Below, in pieces: positions 10,633 through 21,279 of a DNA stretch of 64,000 nucleotides. A model generated the notes under the pieces. That model made no database searches, was not told the origin of the DNA, and saw only the letters and a list, made by a program, of their open reading frames with translations. This stretch comes from Cupriavidus sp. (GTDB taxonomy: Bacteria > Pseudomonadota > Gammaproteobacteria > Burkholderiales > Burkholderiaceae), in NCBI GenBank assembly GCA_031181345.1, contig JAPSLC010000022.1, positions 1-64,000 of the forward strand, given 5' to 3'. Position 1 is the first letter of the stretch, and the number at the start of each line of letters is the position of its first letter. Position numbers and translations under genes: made by a program.

Positions 10633-11256
10633 ATGACCCGTACCAAGACACTCCCTCCGCTGCGCGTCGGCGTCGGCGGCCCGGTCGGCTCCGGCAAGAC
10701 CACCTTGCTGGAGATGCTGTGCAAGGCCATGCGCGAGCGCTACGACCTGGTGGCGATCACCAACGACATCTACACGAAGGAAGACCAGCGCCTGCTGACG
10801 ATCTCCGGCGCACTGCCGGCCGAGCGCATCATGGGCGTGGAAACCGGCGGCTGCCCGCATACCGCGATCCGAGAGGACGCGTCGATCAACCTCGAGGCGG
10901 TCGACCGCATGCTGGCGCGTTTTCCCGATGCCGACGTGGTGTTCATCGAATCCGGTGGCGACAATCTGGCGGCGACATTCAGCCCGGAGCTGTCCGACCT
11001 GACGATCTACGTGATCGATGTCGCCGGCGGTGAGAAGATTCCGCGCAAGGGCGGGCCGGGCATCACCAAGTCGGATCTGCTGGTGATCAACAAGACCGAC
11101 CTCGCGCCGTATGTCGGCGCCAACCTCGACGTGATGGAAAGCGATGCGCGCAAGATGCGCGGGGAGCGGCCTTTCGTGATGGGAAGCGTCAAGTCGGGGC
11201 AGGGTCTTGACGCGGTGATCCGCTTCATCGAGCGGCAGGGCATGCTGGCGATGTAG
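10633..11256 (+). CDS. ureG: Urease accessory GTPase UreG
   Basis: SIMIBI-class GTPase that powers nickel delivery to urease, 207 residues. It shows the P-loop GPVGSGKT near residue 18, the EDQRLL segment, the invariant Cys-Pro-His nickel site in [13 protein letters not shown] near residue 70, [16 protein letters not shown], and the guanine-specificity motif NKTD near 155. It is the last gene of the urease operon and converges on the XRE gene, with only 17 bases between their ends. Confidence 0.97.
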   Translation: MTRTKTLPPLRVGVGGPVGSGKTTLLEMLCKAMRERYDLVAITNDIYTKEDQRLLTISGALPAERIMGVETGGCPHTAIREDASINLEAVDRMLARFPDADVVFIESGGDNLAATFSPELSDLTIYVIDVAGGEKIPRKGGPGITKSDLLVINKTDLAPYVGANLDVMESDARKMRGERPFVMGSVKSGQGLDAVIRFIERQGMLAM

Positions 11257-11273
11257 CGCCGCGGCCGATGCCG

Positions 11274-11666
11274 TCAGGCGGCATTTTGTCCGGCGGCACG
11301 CTTGCGCGCGAGGGCGCGTGCCACCGAGGCGACCAGATCCTGGTCGTCATTATCGAGTCTAGCCATATAACGCCGCGCATTCCGTTGCGCGGTAGTTTCT
11401 TCCGCGCCGAATGGCGTGCGGAAGTCCTCCACCGTCAATACCGAGTTGTCGCCATCGAACTTGAGCATTTCGCCGGGAGGAACGCCGAGGGTATCGGCCA
11501 GCGTGCAGATGTTGATCAAGGCCACGTTCCGCAGCCCGCGCTCGATGCCGCTGAGGTAGGAGCGCGCCATTCCGCTTTCGAGCGCGAGTTTTTCCTGCGA
11601 CCAGCCCCTTTGTTTGCGCAGGGCCGTTAGTCTTTGGCCAAATAGCTTGAGAGGATCGCCGATCAT
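11274..11666 (-). CDS. XRE-family helix-turn-helix transcriptional regulator
   Basis: DNA-binding protein of 130 residues. The N-terminal HTH_XRE domain (about residues 8-65) reads GQRLTALRKQRGWSQEKLA with a recognition helix around ARSYLSGIERGLRN. The C-terminal half is charged and helical, ends in a basic ARKRAAGQNAA tail, and could mediate dimerisation. Targets are unknown. The long AT-rich region upstream contains small inverted repeats and may be autoregulatory. It ends against ureG in opposite orientation, so it is not part of the urease operon. Confidence 0.85.
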   Translation of the reverse strand: MIGDPLKLFGQRLTALRKQRGWSQEKLALESGMARSYLSGIERGLRNVALINICTLADTLGVPPGEMLKFDGDNSVLTVEDFRTPFGAEETTAQRNARRYMARLDNDDQDLVASVARALARKRAAGQNAA

Positions 11667-12005
11667 GGTAAGGGGGAGAGAGGAATTTGAAGGAAGTTAA
11701 GGGATTCGCCTGATCGACTCGACATCCTAGAGTCCGTCGCACAATCGGTGTCAGACAACATAACCTTGCGATATAAACACTATAGATTGCGGAAAGTGTT
11801 GAAAATCCGCGCAGGTATCGGGAAATCAAAAGCGCGCAACGCTTTTTTCTCATGTTCGCAGGCGAATGTCATACAGGTATTCACCTGAATCGATCTCTCA
11901 ATAAACTAAAGGACCACGCGTTTGCGTTAAGGAATGACCAAGGCGATCCGCTGATGGATCGCCCGGAGAGTGCCGCGTACCGGCGCCGACGAGCGGCCGC
12001 CGAAG
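11667..12005. other. Long AT-rich intergenic region
   Basis: About 340 bases without a convincing gene, noticeably richer in A and T than the rest of the window between 11740 and 11950. It holds a small hairpin followed by T6 on the plus strand (about 11828-11847), a short inverted repeat CAGGT-ATTC-ACCTG near 11875, and another GATCCG/GGATCG pairing near 11950. The XRE gene reads away from it, so its promoter should lie here. No known RNA family was recognised. Confidence 0.6.
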
Positions 12006-12034
12006 GAAAAAAGCCCCCGGCTTTCGCTGGGGGC
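12006..12034 (-). terminator. Rho-independent terminator of the YfcG-like gene
   Basis: On the minus strand a GC hairpin (arms 12029-12034 and 12013-12018, extended by weaker inner pairs) is followed by six T residues (12007-12012). It lies about 80 bases past the stop of the glutathione-transferase-like gene. Confidence 0.8.
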
Positions 12035-12114
12035 CTTCGATTGCGGAGCCTGCCGCGCGCAGTGACCAGACCGGCCGGGCGGAACCGGCCCGCCGGCTTC
12101 GGCGCGTGTCCCGC

Positions 12115-12807
12115 TCAGCGGCGGGCGTATTGCGTGGCGCCGAACAGGATCTCGCGCTCCTTGTCGGTATGCAGCGGCTTGCGCTCGCGCGCCAGCACCT
12201 CGACGCCGCGCTTGACCGCGGGGCGTTCCGCGATCGTGTTGAACCAGCGCTTCAGGTTGGGATAGTCGTCCAGGTCGACGCCCTGGTTCTGCCAGCTGCG
12301 CAGCCACGGGAAGGTCGCGATATCGGCAATCGTATATTCGTCGCCGGCCAACCAGGGCCGCTCGGACAACTGCTTGTCGATCACGCCATAGAGGCGGCGC
12401 GCCTCATTGGTATAGCGCTGGATCGCATATTCGATTTTCTCCGGCGCATAGATGCGGAAATGGTGCGCCTGGCCCAGCATCGGTCCGACCCCGCCCATCT
12501 GGAACATCAGCCATTGCAGCGTTTCGTATTTGCCGCGCACGTCCTCGGGCAGAAACTTGCCGGTCTTGCCGGCCAGATACAGCAGGATCGCGCCCGATTC
12601 GAACAGCGAGATCGGTTTGCCGTCCGGTCCTTCGCTGTCGACGATCGCCGGGATCTTGTTATTCGGGCTGATCTTCAGAAATTCCTCGCCGAACTGGTCG
12701 CCGGCGCCGATATTGATGGGGTGCACCTGGTAGGGCAGGCCGCACTCTTCCAGCATGATATGAACCTTGTGGCCATTGGGCGTGGCCCAGCTGTAAACAT
12801 CGATCAT
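12115..12807 (-). CDS. YfcG-like glutathione-dependent disulfide-bond oxidoreductase
   Basis: Nu-class glutathione S-transferase-like enzyme, 230 residues, close in motif layout to E. coli YfcG: thioredoxin-fold N terminus starting MIDVYSWATPNGHK, SPNNKIPAIVD near residue 50, LFESGAILLYLA near 68, GPMLGQAHHF near 105 and a helical C-terminal domain with the DIATFPW motif. YfcG enzymes reduce disulfides using glutathione. The start is the MIDVYS methionine at 12807. A longer upstream frame adds 12 unconserved residues. Confidence 0.88.
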   Translation of the reverse strand: MIDVYSWATPNGHKVHIMLEECGLPYQVHPINIGAGDQFGEEFLKISPNNKIPAIVDSEGPDGKPISLFESGAILLYLAGKTGKFLPEDVRGKYETLQWLMFQMGGVGPMLGQAHHFRIYAPEKIEYAIQRYTNEARRLYGVIDKQLSERPWLAGDEYTIADIATFPWLRSWQNQGVDLDDYPNLKRWFNTIAERPAVKRGVEVLARERKPLHTDKEREILFGATQYARR

Positions 12808-12892
12808 CGAGGAAGCTCCTGGACGGGAGAGAGGGCGCCGCAAACTGGCCAGCGCAGCGCCGGTTGAATGGACCGACGCATTTAATCACAGA

Positions 12893-12921
12893 AGAAAAAA
12901 ACGCGCAGACAGGCTGCGCGT
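12893..12921 (-). terminator. Rho-independent terminator of the acyl-CoA dehydrogenase gene
   Basis: Perfect 8-bp arms (12914-12921 and 12901-12908) with a 5-base loop, followed on the minus strand by a run of seven T residues (12894-12900). It lies 83 bases beyond the acyl-CoA dehydrogenase stop, before the YfcG-like gene. Confidence 0.88.
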
Positions 12922-13003
12922 GGGGATGGCTGGCTGCCGGCGCAGCCGCCCTGGAGTCGTGCGGCCGGATGGCCGCCGGATGCTTTTTATCGGGACGACG
13001 GCA

Positions 13004-14266
<1,263 letters not shown>

Positions 14267-14369
14267 GGTGTCTCCTCACAACCCCTGCGATTTGGCCCCG
14301 CCGCGGCTGCCGGACCGTACAGCAGCGGACCGGCAGGCGGCGGGCTGGCGCGATATACGCCGACTGAGG

Positions 14370-14458
14370 CCACTCTATCCCAATCCATGGAATATGAAAA
14401 ATGAATTTTCTGGATTCGACGGTATCAATCTGCTGCATTCCATGACACAATCGCCGCC
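14370..14458. promoter_or_regulatory. AT-rich divergent control region of acyl-CoA dehydrogenase and LysR genes
   Basis: The last ~90 bases before the LysR start are markedly AT-rich (around 14385-14440) within an otherwise GC-rich gap, with several T-N11-A spacings of the kind LysR proteins bind. This is the natural place for both promoters. No exact operator could be assigned. Confidence 0.4.
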
Positions 14459-15388
14459 ATGCAGCTCTCCCGCATCGACCTGAACCTGTTCGTCGTGTTT
14501 GACGCCATCTACACCGAAGGCAGCATCACGGCGGCCGCCCGGCAGCTGAACCTGACGCAGCCGGCGGTCAGCCATGCGCTCGGCCGCTTGCGCACGCTGT
14601 TCGACGACCCGCTGTTCGAGCGGCGCGGGCAGGGCATGGCGCCGACCCCGCTGGCGCGCTCGCTGGCCGGGGAGGTGCGCACCGCGCTGCAGTCGTTCGC
14701 GCGCACGCTGCAGGACACGCCGCATTTCGATCCCGCCGCGACGGTGCGGCGCTTCACCATCGGCATGCGCGACGCGCTGGAATCGACGCTGCTGCCGCCG
14801 CTGATGTCGCGCGTCGCCGCGGTGGCGCCGCACGTCGACATCGCGGCGGTCCGCTTCGACCGCCGCGAGATGGAATCGGAGCTGCTGGCGGGGACGCTCG
14901 ATGCGGCGATCGACATCCTGCTGCCGGTCTCCCCGGCGATCCACCACGCGCAGTTCATGGCCGACCCGATGGTGGTGCTGGCCCGGCGCGACCACCCGCT
15001 GGTGAAGAAGGAATTGACGCTGGAGCGCTATCTGGCCGCCGAACACGTGCACGTGTCGTCGCGGCGACGCGGTGCGGGGCTGGAGGACCAGGCGCTGCAC
15101 CGGATGGGCATGACCCGGCGGGTGCGGCTGCGCTGCCAGCACTACGCGGCGGCGTGCCGCATCGTCAGTTGTACGGACCTGCTGGCGACGCTGCCGCTGC
15201 GCTATGCGCGCATCGCCAACGAGGCGTATGGCAACCGCCTGCTGACGCTGCCGTTCAAGGTGCCGTCACTGGAGCTGCATCTGTACTGGCATGCGGGCGG
15301 CGAGAACGACGGCGCGAACCGGTGGTTGCGGGAGCAGTTGATGGCGGTGATGGCTGGACTGGAAAAAGGCGCGCCGGAGGCGTCCTGA
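14459..15388 (+). CDS. LysR-family transcriptional regulator
   Basis: LysR-type regulator, 309 residues. The N-terminal winged HTH (residues 5-65) reads DLNLFVVFDAIYTEGSITAA and then LTQPAVSHALGRLRTLFDDPLF, typical of the NodD/LeuO-like branch. The C-terminal effector-binding domain begins near residue 95. Divergent transcription from the acyl-CoA dehydrogenase suggests it regulates that gene and itself, responding to an unknown acyl or aromatic effector. Confidence 0.9.
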   Translation: MQLSRIDLNLFVVFDAIYTEGSITAAARQLNLTQPAVSHALGRLRTLFDDPLFERRGQGMAPTPLARSLAGEVRTALQSFARTLQDTPHFDPAATVRRFTIGMRDALESTLLPPLMSRVAAVAPHVDIAAVRFDRREMESELLAGTLDAAIDILLPVSPAIHHAQFMADPMVVLARRDHPLVKKELTLERYLAAEHVHVSSRRRGAGLEDQALHRMGMTRRVRLRCQHYAAACRIVSCTDLLATLPLRYARIANEAYGNRLLTLPFKVPSLELHLYWHAGGENDGANRWLREQLMAVMAGLEKGAPEAS

Positions 15389-15433
15389 CTCGTTGCGCCA
15401 GCTACGTCGGCGGTATGGTCCGGCGCCCTGGGA

Positions 15434-16915
15434 TCAAGACGTCGTCTCCGGAACCATGATCCAGCTGGCATCGAGCGCAGGTTCCGGCCCAGATTCGGAA
15501 GCCGCGATGCCCAAGACCGGGATGGGTGCTCGACGGTTCGCGATGTCGGCCAATTCGGCGGGCTCCGAAGCCCGCGGCGCGACGTCTTGGTCGGATGACT
15601 CATCGACGGAGTGGTCTTCGCTGTCATCGTCGCGGATGTCCGACACGTCGTCGTGCGGCGATGGGGAACGCACAGGTTGGGGCGGTTCCATTCCGCGCGA
15701 CTGGTGCAGAACGGATTGCAGAGAAGGGCGGATGTCGCCGTCGGCCGTCGTTTGCCGCATCACCCGGTGCTCCGCATCGACCGCTTCGAACACATAGCTG
15801 CCGGAGCCGTTCATTTCCCGGTCGGTCCTGCGCGCAACGTAGTGGCGTTCATCCGCGCGCTTGTATTCGACCGGCACGAGTTTCCTGTTTCCTGTCTCCC
15901 GCTGCTCATGCAGCTGGATTGGCGTCAGCGATTGGTCCTCGGCGACGGCACCGCTTCGATAATGTCCGATTCCACTGGGGCGATCGTGCCGGAACGGCTC
16001 CGTCTCTGCGGCCGATATCCTGCGGTAGGCGACCCCGTCCCGGCGGCGACAATCGTCGAGCATGTCGTGAAAGAGGTCGGACAGGCAGTGGAAAAGACGG
16101 GACAACAGCCGGATCAACAGGTTGCCGCCGTCGGGCTGCATCGTCGTCAGGGCCCGGTCCAGTGCCGGTGCGAGGCACGCCACGTGGATGATGTCCAAGA
16201 GGTCGCTCACCTCGTATCGCTCGGGGTCCCGCCCCTTGAACCAGTTCAATATGCTGCGCAATGGCGGGTCGTTGGCGTCGCAACGGAATTCGATCTGATG
16301 GTCGATCGTCAGGACCGGGCGCAGATTCGACATGTAACGAGTGCTGCCGTCCGCGTCCGTGTAGGAATGCCATTTCATCAGCTTGTTGATGCGCCAGCCC
16401 GTGCCGTCCTCCAGCGGTGTGATCCGAGCGCTGACCACCGACGGCAAGGTTGGCAGATCGATTCCGCTGCGCAGCGATATGGTTCGCAGCGTCATTGCCT
16501 CGGCCTTCCAGAATGGCTCGGTGCAGATGGTGGCCGCGGCGGTATAGGCGTGCGCCAGATCGTCGATGTTCTGGCCGGGCGCGGCCTGTGCCTTCAATTG
16601 GCTCGCAATCGCGGCAATCAGTTCGTGGCCGGCCTGGGTCCTGCTGTACGCGTTGGTATTGGGCGCATGCCGATCGCGGATGCGGTTGTTTTGCCACGCC
16701 TGCCCCATCAGATCATCCGAGTTGATATGGGTAGCGCCGGCGAATTCGATCCGGCATCTATCCTGTTCGAACAGTTTCCATGCGGTCTGGGCGAATTGCG
16801 TGCCGAAGTTGACGCGCGCAATGCTCTCTGCGGGCGCGGTCGGGATGGGGATCGGCGCATGCGTGACGGCATGCAGCATGGCAGAGGGATCGATAAACGG
16901 TTTGGAGAATGGCAT
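15434..16915 (-). CDS. Orphan protein, diverged paralogue of the neighbouring 17018-18622 product
   Basis: 493 residues, no family recognised. Residues ~45-160 can be aligned with residues ~41-140 of the next gene upstream: LFEQDRCRIEF with [12 protein letters not shown], and AYTAAATICTEPFW with [15 protein letters not shown] (FW at 135-136 here). A middle region has a short hydrophobic stretch (LLIRLLSRLFHCLSDLF, ~270-286). The last ~100 residues are acidic, rich in Ser, Asp and Pro and probably disordered. No signal peptide is seen. The DNA is visibly less GC-rich than neighbours, suggesting acquisition. Gene order on the minus strand is 17018-18622 first, then this one after 102 bases. A secreted effector-like role is possible but not shown. 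Confidence 0.7.
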   Translation of the reverse strand: MPFSKPFIDPSAMLHAVTHAPIPIPTAPAESIARVNFGTQFAQTAWKLFEQDRCRIEFAGATHINSDDLMGQAWQNNRIRDRHAPNTNAYSRTQAGHELIAAIASQLKAQAAPGQNIDDLAHAYTAAATICTEPFWKAEAMTLRTISLRSGIDLPTLPSVVSARITPLEDGTGWRINKLMKWHSYTDADGSTRYMSNLRPVLTIDHQIEFRCDANDPPLRSILNWFKGRDPERYEVSDLLDIIHVACLAPALDRALTTMQPDGGNLLIRLLSRLFHCLSDLFHDMLDDCRRRDGVAYRRISAAETEPFRHDRPSGIGHYRSGAVAEDQSLTPIQLHEQRETGNRKLVPVEYKRADERHYVARRTDREMNGSGSYVFEAVDAEHRVMRQTTADGDIRPSLQSVLHQSRGMEPPQPVRSPSPHDDVSDIRDDDSEDHSVDESSDQDVAPRASEPAELADIANRRAPIPVLGIAASESGPEPALDASWIMVPETTS

Positions 16916-17017
16916 AGCGGGCGGCGAGTCAGTATGAGAGGGGCCGGTGGCCGAAGCGGCAGTATCGTGATCCGGCGCCGGGATATCGCTGCGGCCTTGA
17001 CCGACGCCAGCCGGGCT

Positions 17018-18622
17018 TTATGAATTACCGCCCGCTGCGGAGGCCGGCTTGTCGTCCGGTTCTGCGTTGTTGGCAACGGTCGTGGAAGCAGGTCCGTTCG
17101 GTCCGGAGAATGTCCCCCCGCGGGGTCGTCCAGTGAGTACGCTGTTCTGCTTCCGGGACTCGACGCGATCCTTGTTCATCTGCTCCTGAACGACCCGGTT
17201 CACTACCTGCGGCTCCGCCATTGCCTGAGAGGCCAGGCGTGCATTGAGTTTCGCCACGTTCTCCTGCAGCTCGAGAATCTGGCTTTTTGCTTTGTGGTAC
17301 CCGCCTGCCATCTCGTCGAGCTGGGCGCGCAATCCGTCCCGCTCGCTCCCGATCCCCATCATGTGTTGCTGAAGGTTCGCAGTGTCCGCGTGCAACTTGT
17401 CCCGCTCGGCGCGCAGCGCTTCTCGCTCTGCCTCACCTTCCTGTCGCAGTACACGTTCCGCTTCCAGGGCGCGTCGCAACGCCTCGAACTGCAACTCGGG
17501 CTCAGGGAGCGGCGGAATGTTGTCTGGTGGCATGGGGACATCCGGTTGAGGGTGCGGGTTGTGCTGGAGCGGTGCCTGGGGGGGCATGGCGTCCAGGATG
17601 GCGGCTCTCGCCCGCAAGTCGGCGTTCCGGTTATCCAGCAACGTCTTCAACGAGGGGACATTTCCCGCAGCGCCGGCATGTATGCATCGGATCCAATTGG
17701 GCCGATGCGCCAGTTTCTTGAAGACGATGTGCTGACAGCTCGTTTCCGGATTTTCCACATGGGGCTGGTGCGCAGTGCCGAGCCATGACCAGTCGCCGAG
17801 TTCATTGGGGACGCATGCCATGCGGTGACTGCCAAACTCCATGCCAACCTGCACCTTGATTTGCACGCCTCGAAATAGCCGCCCCAACAGCGGAATACGG
17901 GACAACGCATCGAGCAAGGCTGCACCGAGACCGCCGGACTTGTGTTTCAGCAGCTTGTCGCGGATCTCGGGCAGCGGACTGTTGACGTGCAGGGAGACGA
18001 AGCTCGCCTCCAGCCGGTGCTCCGACCCGACGCGCTTCAGTGGGATCACGACCTTGACATTGGCAGTCAGCACCGCACCGTCGACCCGCAGGCGATGCCA
18101 TTTTTGGTCGGCCCGGTATTCCTTCCAGGCGGCGCTCAAATGGCATTCGATGGATTCGCCATCCTTTGATATCGTGACGTTCATGCCTACCTGCGCAGGA
18201 CTCTCCAGGCGGATGTCGCCGAGGACTGTATCCCGGTTCAAGGTTTGCTGGAGTGCTGTCTCGGCTGTGTCCCAAAAGGCGGGACTCGCGATCAGTGCTG
18301 CGACGCCAAAGTAGGCTGCTTCCTCGGTGGCGGTATTCGGCGCACGGCGCGAATACGCGCGGGGCAATGTCGCGGCGATGTGGTACAGCATGGCCGCCCC
18401 TTCCCTGTCAGCGCTGTTTCTGGCGATGTCCTGCAGGGGAACGGTTTCGCCCCTGATCTGAAGCTTCGCGCGATTGCTGCCCAGGAATAGATGCTCGGCG
18501 CCCTCCAGAACCTGGGGCAACTGCTCGGGGGTCAGTTCCGGGACACTGATCGACGCAGCGAACAAGTCCTTGGCCGCGTAGCTATGTCCGGTCGACATCG
18601 AATTCAAATAGGAGACTTTCAT
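17018..18622 (-). CDS. Orphan protein with C-terminal coiled coil, paralogue of 15434-16915 product
   Basis: 534 residues, no family recognised. Residues ~41-260 share layout with the downstream paralogue, including the hydrophobic-plus-FW motif (116-117) and a later [17 protein letters not shown] stretch. A proline-rich linker follows (~345-375, repeated Pro with His and Pro-Gln). Then comes a strongly predicted coiled coil (~380-475; heptad-like Leu, Glu and Arg pattern such as [18 protein letters not shown]). The tail is Ser/Gly/Asn-rich. The architecture of globular domain, Pro-rich linker and coiled coil resembles host-interaction or type III effector proteins, but no secretion genes are nearby. 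GC content is visibly lower than flanking genes. Confidence 0.7.
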   Translation of the reverse strand: MKVSYLNSMSTGHSYAAKDLFAASISVPELTPEQLPQVLEGAEHLFLGSNRAKLQIRGETVPLQDIARNSADREGAAMLYHIAATLPRAYSRRAPNTATEEAAYFGVAALIASPAFWDTAETALQQTLNRDTVLGDIRLESPAQVGMNVTISKDGESIECHLSAAWKEYRADQKWHRLRVDGAVLTANVKVVIPLKRVGSEHRLEASFVSLHVNSPLPEIRDKLLKHKSGGLGAALLDALSRIPLLGRLFRGVQIKVQVGMEFGSHRMACVPNELGDWSWLGTAHQPHVENPETSCQHIVFKKLAHRPNWIRCIHAGAAGNVPSLKTLLDNRNADLRARAAILDAMPPQAPLQHNPHPQPDVPMPPDNIPPLPEPELQFEALRRALEAERVLRQEGEAEREALRAERDKLHADTANLQQHMMGIGSERDGLRAQLDEMAGGYHKAKSQILELQENVAKLNARLASQAMAEPQVVNRVVQEQMNKDRVESRKQNSVLTGRPRGGTFSGPNGPASTTVANNAEPDDKPASAAGGNS

Positions 18623-18851
18623 GGTGCTCGCCTGTGACAGGGGGAGGTTTCACGTCCCGGCCGGCATCGCTCGTGCCGCGCCGGAGCCTTCGCGCGAGGC
18701 GGTGGCAGGCTGTCGCGACAAACATCGTTCGTCGACGCCGGCGGCACAGCCAACGACGGGTCACATGCTGCTACCGAATTGGTGTCTCAACTGTCGGTGG
18801 TTTACGGCCGTTTCCGATTTGCGACTTATTCGTATCGAAATGGCTGCGAAG

Positions 18852-19757
18852 TCAGACGGCAATGTTGCGCAGCGCGGCATCGAGGCGCGTCAGCGTGGCG
18901 CCGCAGGGCGCGGCGACCTTCATGGTCAGAAGGGGATCGGCGCGGGTGCGGCCGAGATTGATCGCAACGACCGGCTTGCCGGCCTGCGCGGCCGCGACGC
19001 AGAAGCGGTACCCGGAAAACACCATCAGCGACGAGCCCACCACCAGCAGCGCGTCGGCGCGCTGCAATGCCTCGTGGACCGCGGCCACGCGATCGCGCGG
19101 CACCGAATCGCCGAAGAACACCACATCGGGTTTGATGATGCCGGCGCAGCGGCGGCAGTGCGGCACCGTGAAGCCGTGCAGGTCGTCGGGCTCGAGATGC
19201 GCGTCGCCATCGGCCGACGGCGCGGCCGCCAGGCCGGCGATGGCCGGGTTGGCCGCTTCCAGTTCCCGCTGAATGTCGGCGCGGGCGTGCCGTTCGCCGC
19301 AGTGCAGGCAGACCACCCAACCGAGGCTGCCATGCAGTTCGATCACGTCGGTGCTGCCAGCCGCCTGGTGCAGGCCGTCGACGTTCTGGGTGACCAGCGC
19401 CTCGACATGTCCCGCCTGTTGCAGGCGGGCCAGCGCGCGGTGCGCGTCGTTGGGCCGGGCGCGCGACATGATCGGCCAGCCCACCATGCTGCGTGCCCAA
19501 TAGCGCTGGCGGCGCGCGTGCGATTCGAGAAATTCGCGATGCTGGATCGGCGTGCTCGCACGCCAGTTGCCATCGGCGTCGCGATATCCGGGGATGCCCG
19601 AATCGGTGCTGATGCCCGCGCCGGTCAGCACCAGCAGGCGCGGATGCCGGCGTACGAAGTCGATCAGCGCCTGGTCGTCGCCATGCGGCGGACCGTCGAC
19701 GGCGATCGGAGCGGCAGCGTCCGGCATGGCTCTGCTCACGGCGGTCACGGCGGTCAC
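18852..19757 (-). CDS. NAD-dependent protein deacylase (sirtuin, SIRT4-like class II)
   Basis: Sirtuin of 301 residues. The Rossmann motif [15 protein letters not shown] is near residue 46, the catalytic region [12 protein letters not shown] near 122 with the active His in IELHGSLG, and two zinc Cys pairs (CLHC near 150, CRRC near 203), then [10 protein letters not shown] and NLG motifs. It removes acyl groups from lysines using NAD. The start at 19757 is favoured because its ATG overlaps the stop of the small upstream gene as ATGA. Targets are unknown. Confidence 0.92.
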   Translation of the reverse strand: MTAVTAVSRAMPDAAAPIAVDGPPHGDDQALIDFVRRHPRLLVLTGAGISTDSGIPGYRDADGNWRASTPIQHREFLESHARRQRYWARSMVGWPIMSRARPNDAHRALARLQQAGHVEALVTQNVDGLHQAAGSTDVIELHGSLGWVVCLHCGERHARADIQRELEAANPAIAGLAAAPSADGDAHLEPDDLHGFTVPHCRRCAGIIKPDVVFFGDSVPRDRVAAVHEALQRADALLVVGSSLMVFSGYRFCVAAAQAGKPVVAINLGRTRADPLLTMKVAAPCGATLTRLDAALRNIAV

Positions 19758-19939
19758 GACGAGGGCGCCTGCTCGGGATGCCGCGCCAGCCAGTCCTTCA
19801 ATTCCTGCCGGTACCGCTCCATCTCCTCGTAATAGAAATCGAAGATGCAGGGGCTGCAGCCGCTGCCGCAGCAGGCGTCATCGTCGGGCCGGTTGGGCGG
19901 CAGCGGGCGGGGATCGTCGTGGGGAGAGGGGGTGGACAC
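19754..19939 (-). CDS. Small oxidoreductase-like domain protein
   Basis: A 61-residue protein with a Cys-rich motif DDACCGSGCSPCIFDFYYEEM followed by a helix RYRQELKDWLARH. This is the short domain known as oxidoreductase-like (OXLD1 N-terminal type). Function is undefined. The conserved Cys suggest metal binding or redox chemistry. The start chosen is GTG 19939, since the upstream extension is unconserved and Arg/Pro-rich. The stop overlaps the sirtuin start, indicating a two-gene unit. Confidence 0.75.
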   Translation of the reverse strand: MSTPSPHDDPRPLPPNRPDDDACCGSGCSPCIFDFYYEEMERYRQELKDWLARHPEQAPSS

Positions 19940-20006
19940 AGCGAACTGGCGAAAACCTATAGCAACGGCCAGTATACGCTTGCCGCCCCGGGGCTGCCCG
20001 TGGCGA

Positions 20007-20026
20007 CACAGGCCCGAGGGCCTGTG
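20007..20026. terminator. Strong hairpin downstream of the first Bug-family gene
   Basis: Perfect 9-bp arms (20007-20015 and 20018-20026) with a GA loop just beyond the stop of the 20034-21020 gene. There is no T-tract, so it may be an mRNA 3' stabiliser or a factor-assisted terminator rather than a classical intrinsic one. Confidence 0.5.
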
Positions 20027-20033
20027 GCCGCCG

Positions 20034-21020
20034 TCAGTCGAGCTTGATGCCGGCCTGCTTGACCACCGCGGCCCAGCGCGTCTTCTCGGTCGCAAAGAAG
20101 CGGTTGGTCTCCGCCGGCGTCATCGTCACCACCTCGGCGCCCTGGCCGGCCAGTTGCGCGCGTACTTCCGGCGAACGGATGATGCGCACCAGTTCGGCGT
20201 TCAGGCGCGTCACCGCGGCGTCCGGCATCTTGGCCGGCGCCATCACGCCCTGCCAGGTGCCCGATTCGAAGTTGGCCACACCTTGTTCGGCAATGGTCGG
20301 CAGATTGCCCACCAGCGGCATGCGCGTGCCCTTGGACACCGCGATCGCCTTCAGCTTGCCGCTCTGCACATGCGGCAGCGTGGCCAGCATGCCGTTCATC
20401 AGCACCTGCGCGGTACCACCGACCGTATCGGCGATCGCCTGCGCACCGCCCTTGTACGGCACGTACTGCCATTTGGCGCCGGTGGCCTGCTGCACGGCCA
20501 CGCCGGCCAGATGCGGGGCACTGCCGATCGCGGTGACGGCGAAATTGAGCTCGCCGCGCTTGGACATCTCGACCAGGTCCTTCAGCGTATTGGCCTGCAC
20601 CGACGGGTTGACCACCAGCATGTGCGGCGAATAGGCCAGCATGCCGACGCCCTTCAGGTCCTTGGCCGGATCGAAGGTCAGCTTGGTGTAGACCGACGGG
20701 CTGATCGCCAGCGCGCCGACATCGCACAGCAGCAGCGTGTGGTTGTCGCCGCCGGACTGCGCCACGAAGGCGGCGCCGACGTTGCCGTTGGCGCCGGGAC
20801 GGTTGTCGACCACGACGGGCTGTCCCAGCGCCTCGCCCAGCTGCTTGCTGATCAGCCGGGCGATGATGTCCGACGACCCGCCGGCCGGATAGGGCACTAC
20901 CAGCCGGATCGGCCGGTTGGGCCAGGCGTCTGCGGCCAGCGCAGGCGCGGACAACGGCGCGGCGGCAGCGGCGAGGGCGGCGGTAGAGGCCAGTTTGAGG
21001 AAGCGGCGGCGTGCTTGCAT
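20034..21020 (-). CDS. Bug/TctC-family tripartite tricarboxylate transporter substrate-binding protein
   Basis: Periplasmic binding protein of 328 residues. It has a signal peptide with an Arg-rich start (MQARRRFLKLASTAALAAAAA), then the family opening WPNRPIRLVVPYPAGGSSDIIAR, GANGNVGAAFVA near 90 and VPYKGGAQAIADTVGG near 165. Bug proteins bind small organic acids or their derivatives, usually as orphans without adjacent TctAB, as here. The ligand is unknown. It has its own hairpin downstream and a promoter region of about 250 bases upstream. Confidence 0.9.
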   Translation of the reverse strand: MQARRRFLKLASTAALAAAAAPLSAPALAADAWPNRPIRLVVPYPAGGSSDIIARLISKQLGEALGQPVVVDNRPGANGNVGAAFVAQSGGDNHTLLLCDVGALAISPSVYTKLTFDPAKDLKGVGMLAYSPHMLVVNPSVQANTLKDLVEMSKRGELNFAVTAIGSAPHLAGVAVQQATGAKWQYVPYKGGAQAIADTVGGTAQVLMNGMLATLPHVQSGKLKAIAVSKGTRMPLVGNLPTIAEQGVANFESGTWQGVMAPAKMPDAAVTRLNAELVRIIRSPEVRAQLAGQGAEVVTMTPAETNRFFATEKTRWAAVVKQAGIKLD

Positions 21021-21207
21021 GATGTCTCCAGAACAGTTATTTGTCAGTCGTCATACAACAATGGTCGCCATCATAAGAGCCGGCATGCACGCCGTCCAGC
21101 GGGGAAACAGGGAAATTTGGCCTGTTTCAGGGAAATCCCGGGGGTGGGAACAGAGCGGGTCCGTTATATGTCGTCAGACAATCCGACTCACCTTTTACTG
21201 CAGGCAA

Positions 21208-21246
21208 CGAAAAAGGGCTGGCACGGCTCTTCGCCGCGCCAGCCCT
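21208..21246 (-). terminator. Terminator of the acyl-CoA operon
   Basis: On the minus strand 8-bp perfect arms (21238-21245 and 21215-21222) with further inner pairing are followed by a run of T (21208-21214, with one C). It lies 35 bases past the phosphotransferase stop and ends the hydroxyacyl-CoA dehydrogenase/hydratase/phosphotransferase transcript. Confidence 0.82.
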
Positions 21247-21279
21247 CGTCCGGCCAGCCCTCGAGCGGGCGTGTCCCGC

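Noticed and set aside
11359..11853. 164-codon minus-strand frame overlapping the XRE gene
   Set aside because: It overlaps the clear HTH protein in another frame and lacks any family features.
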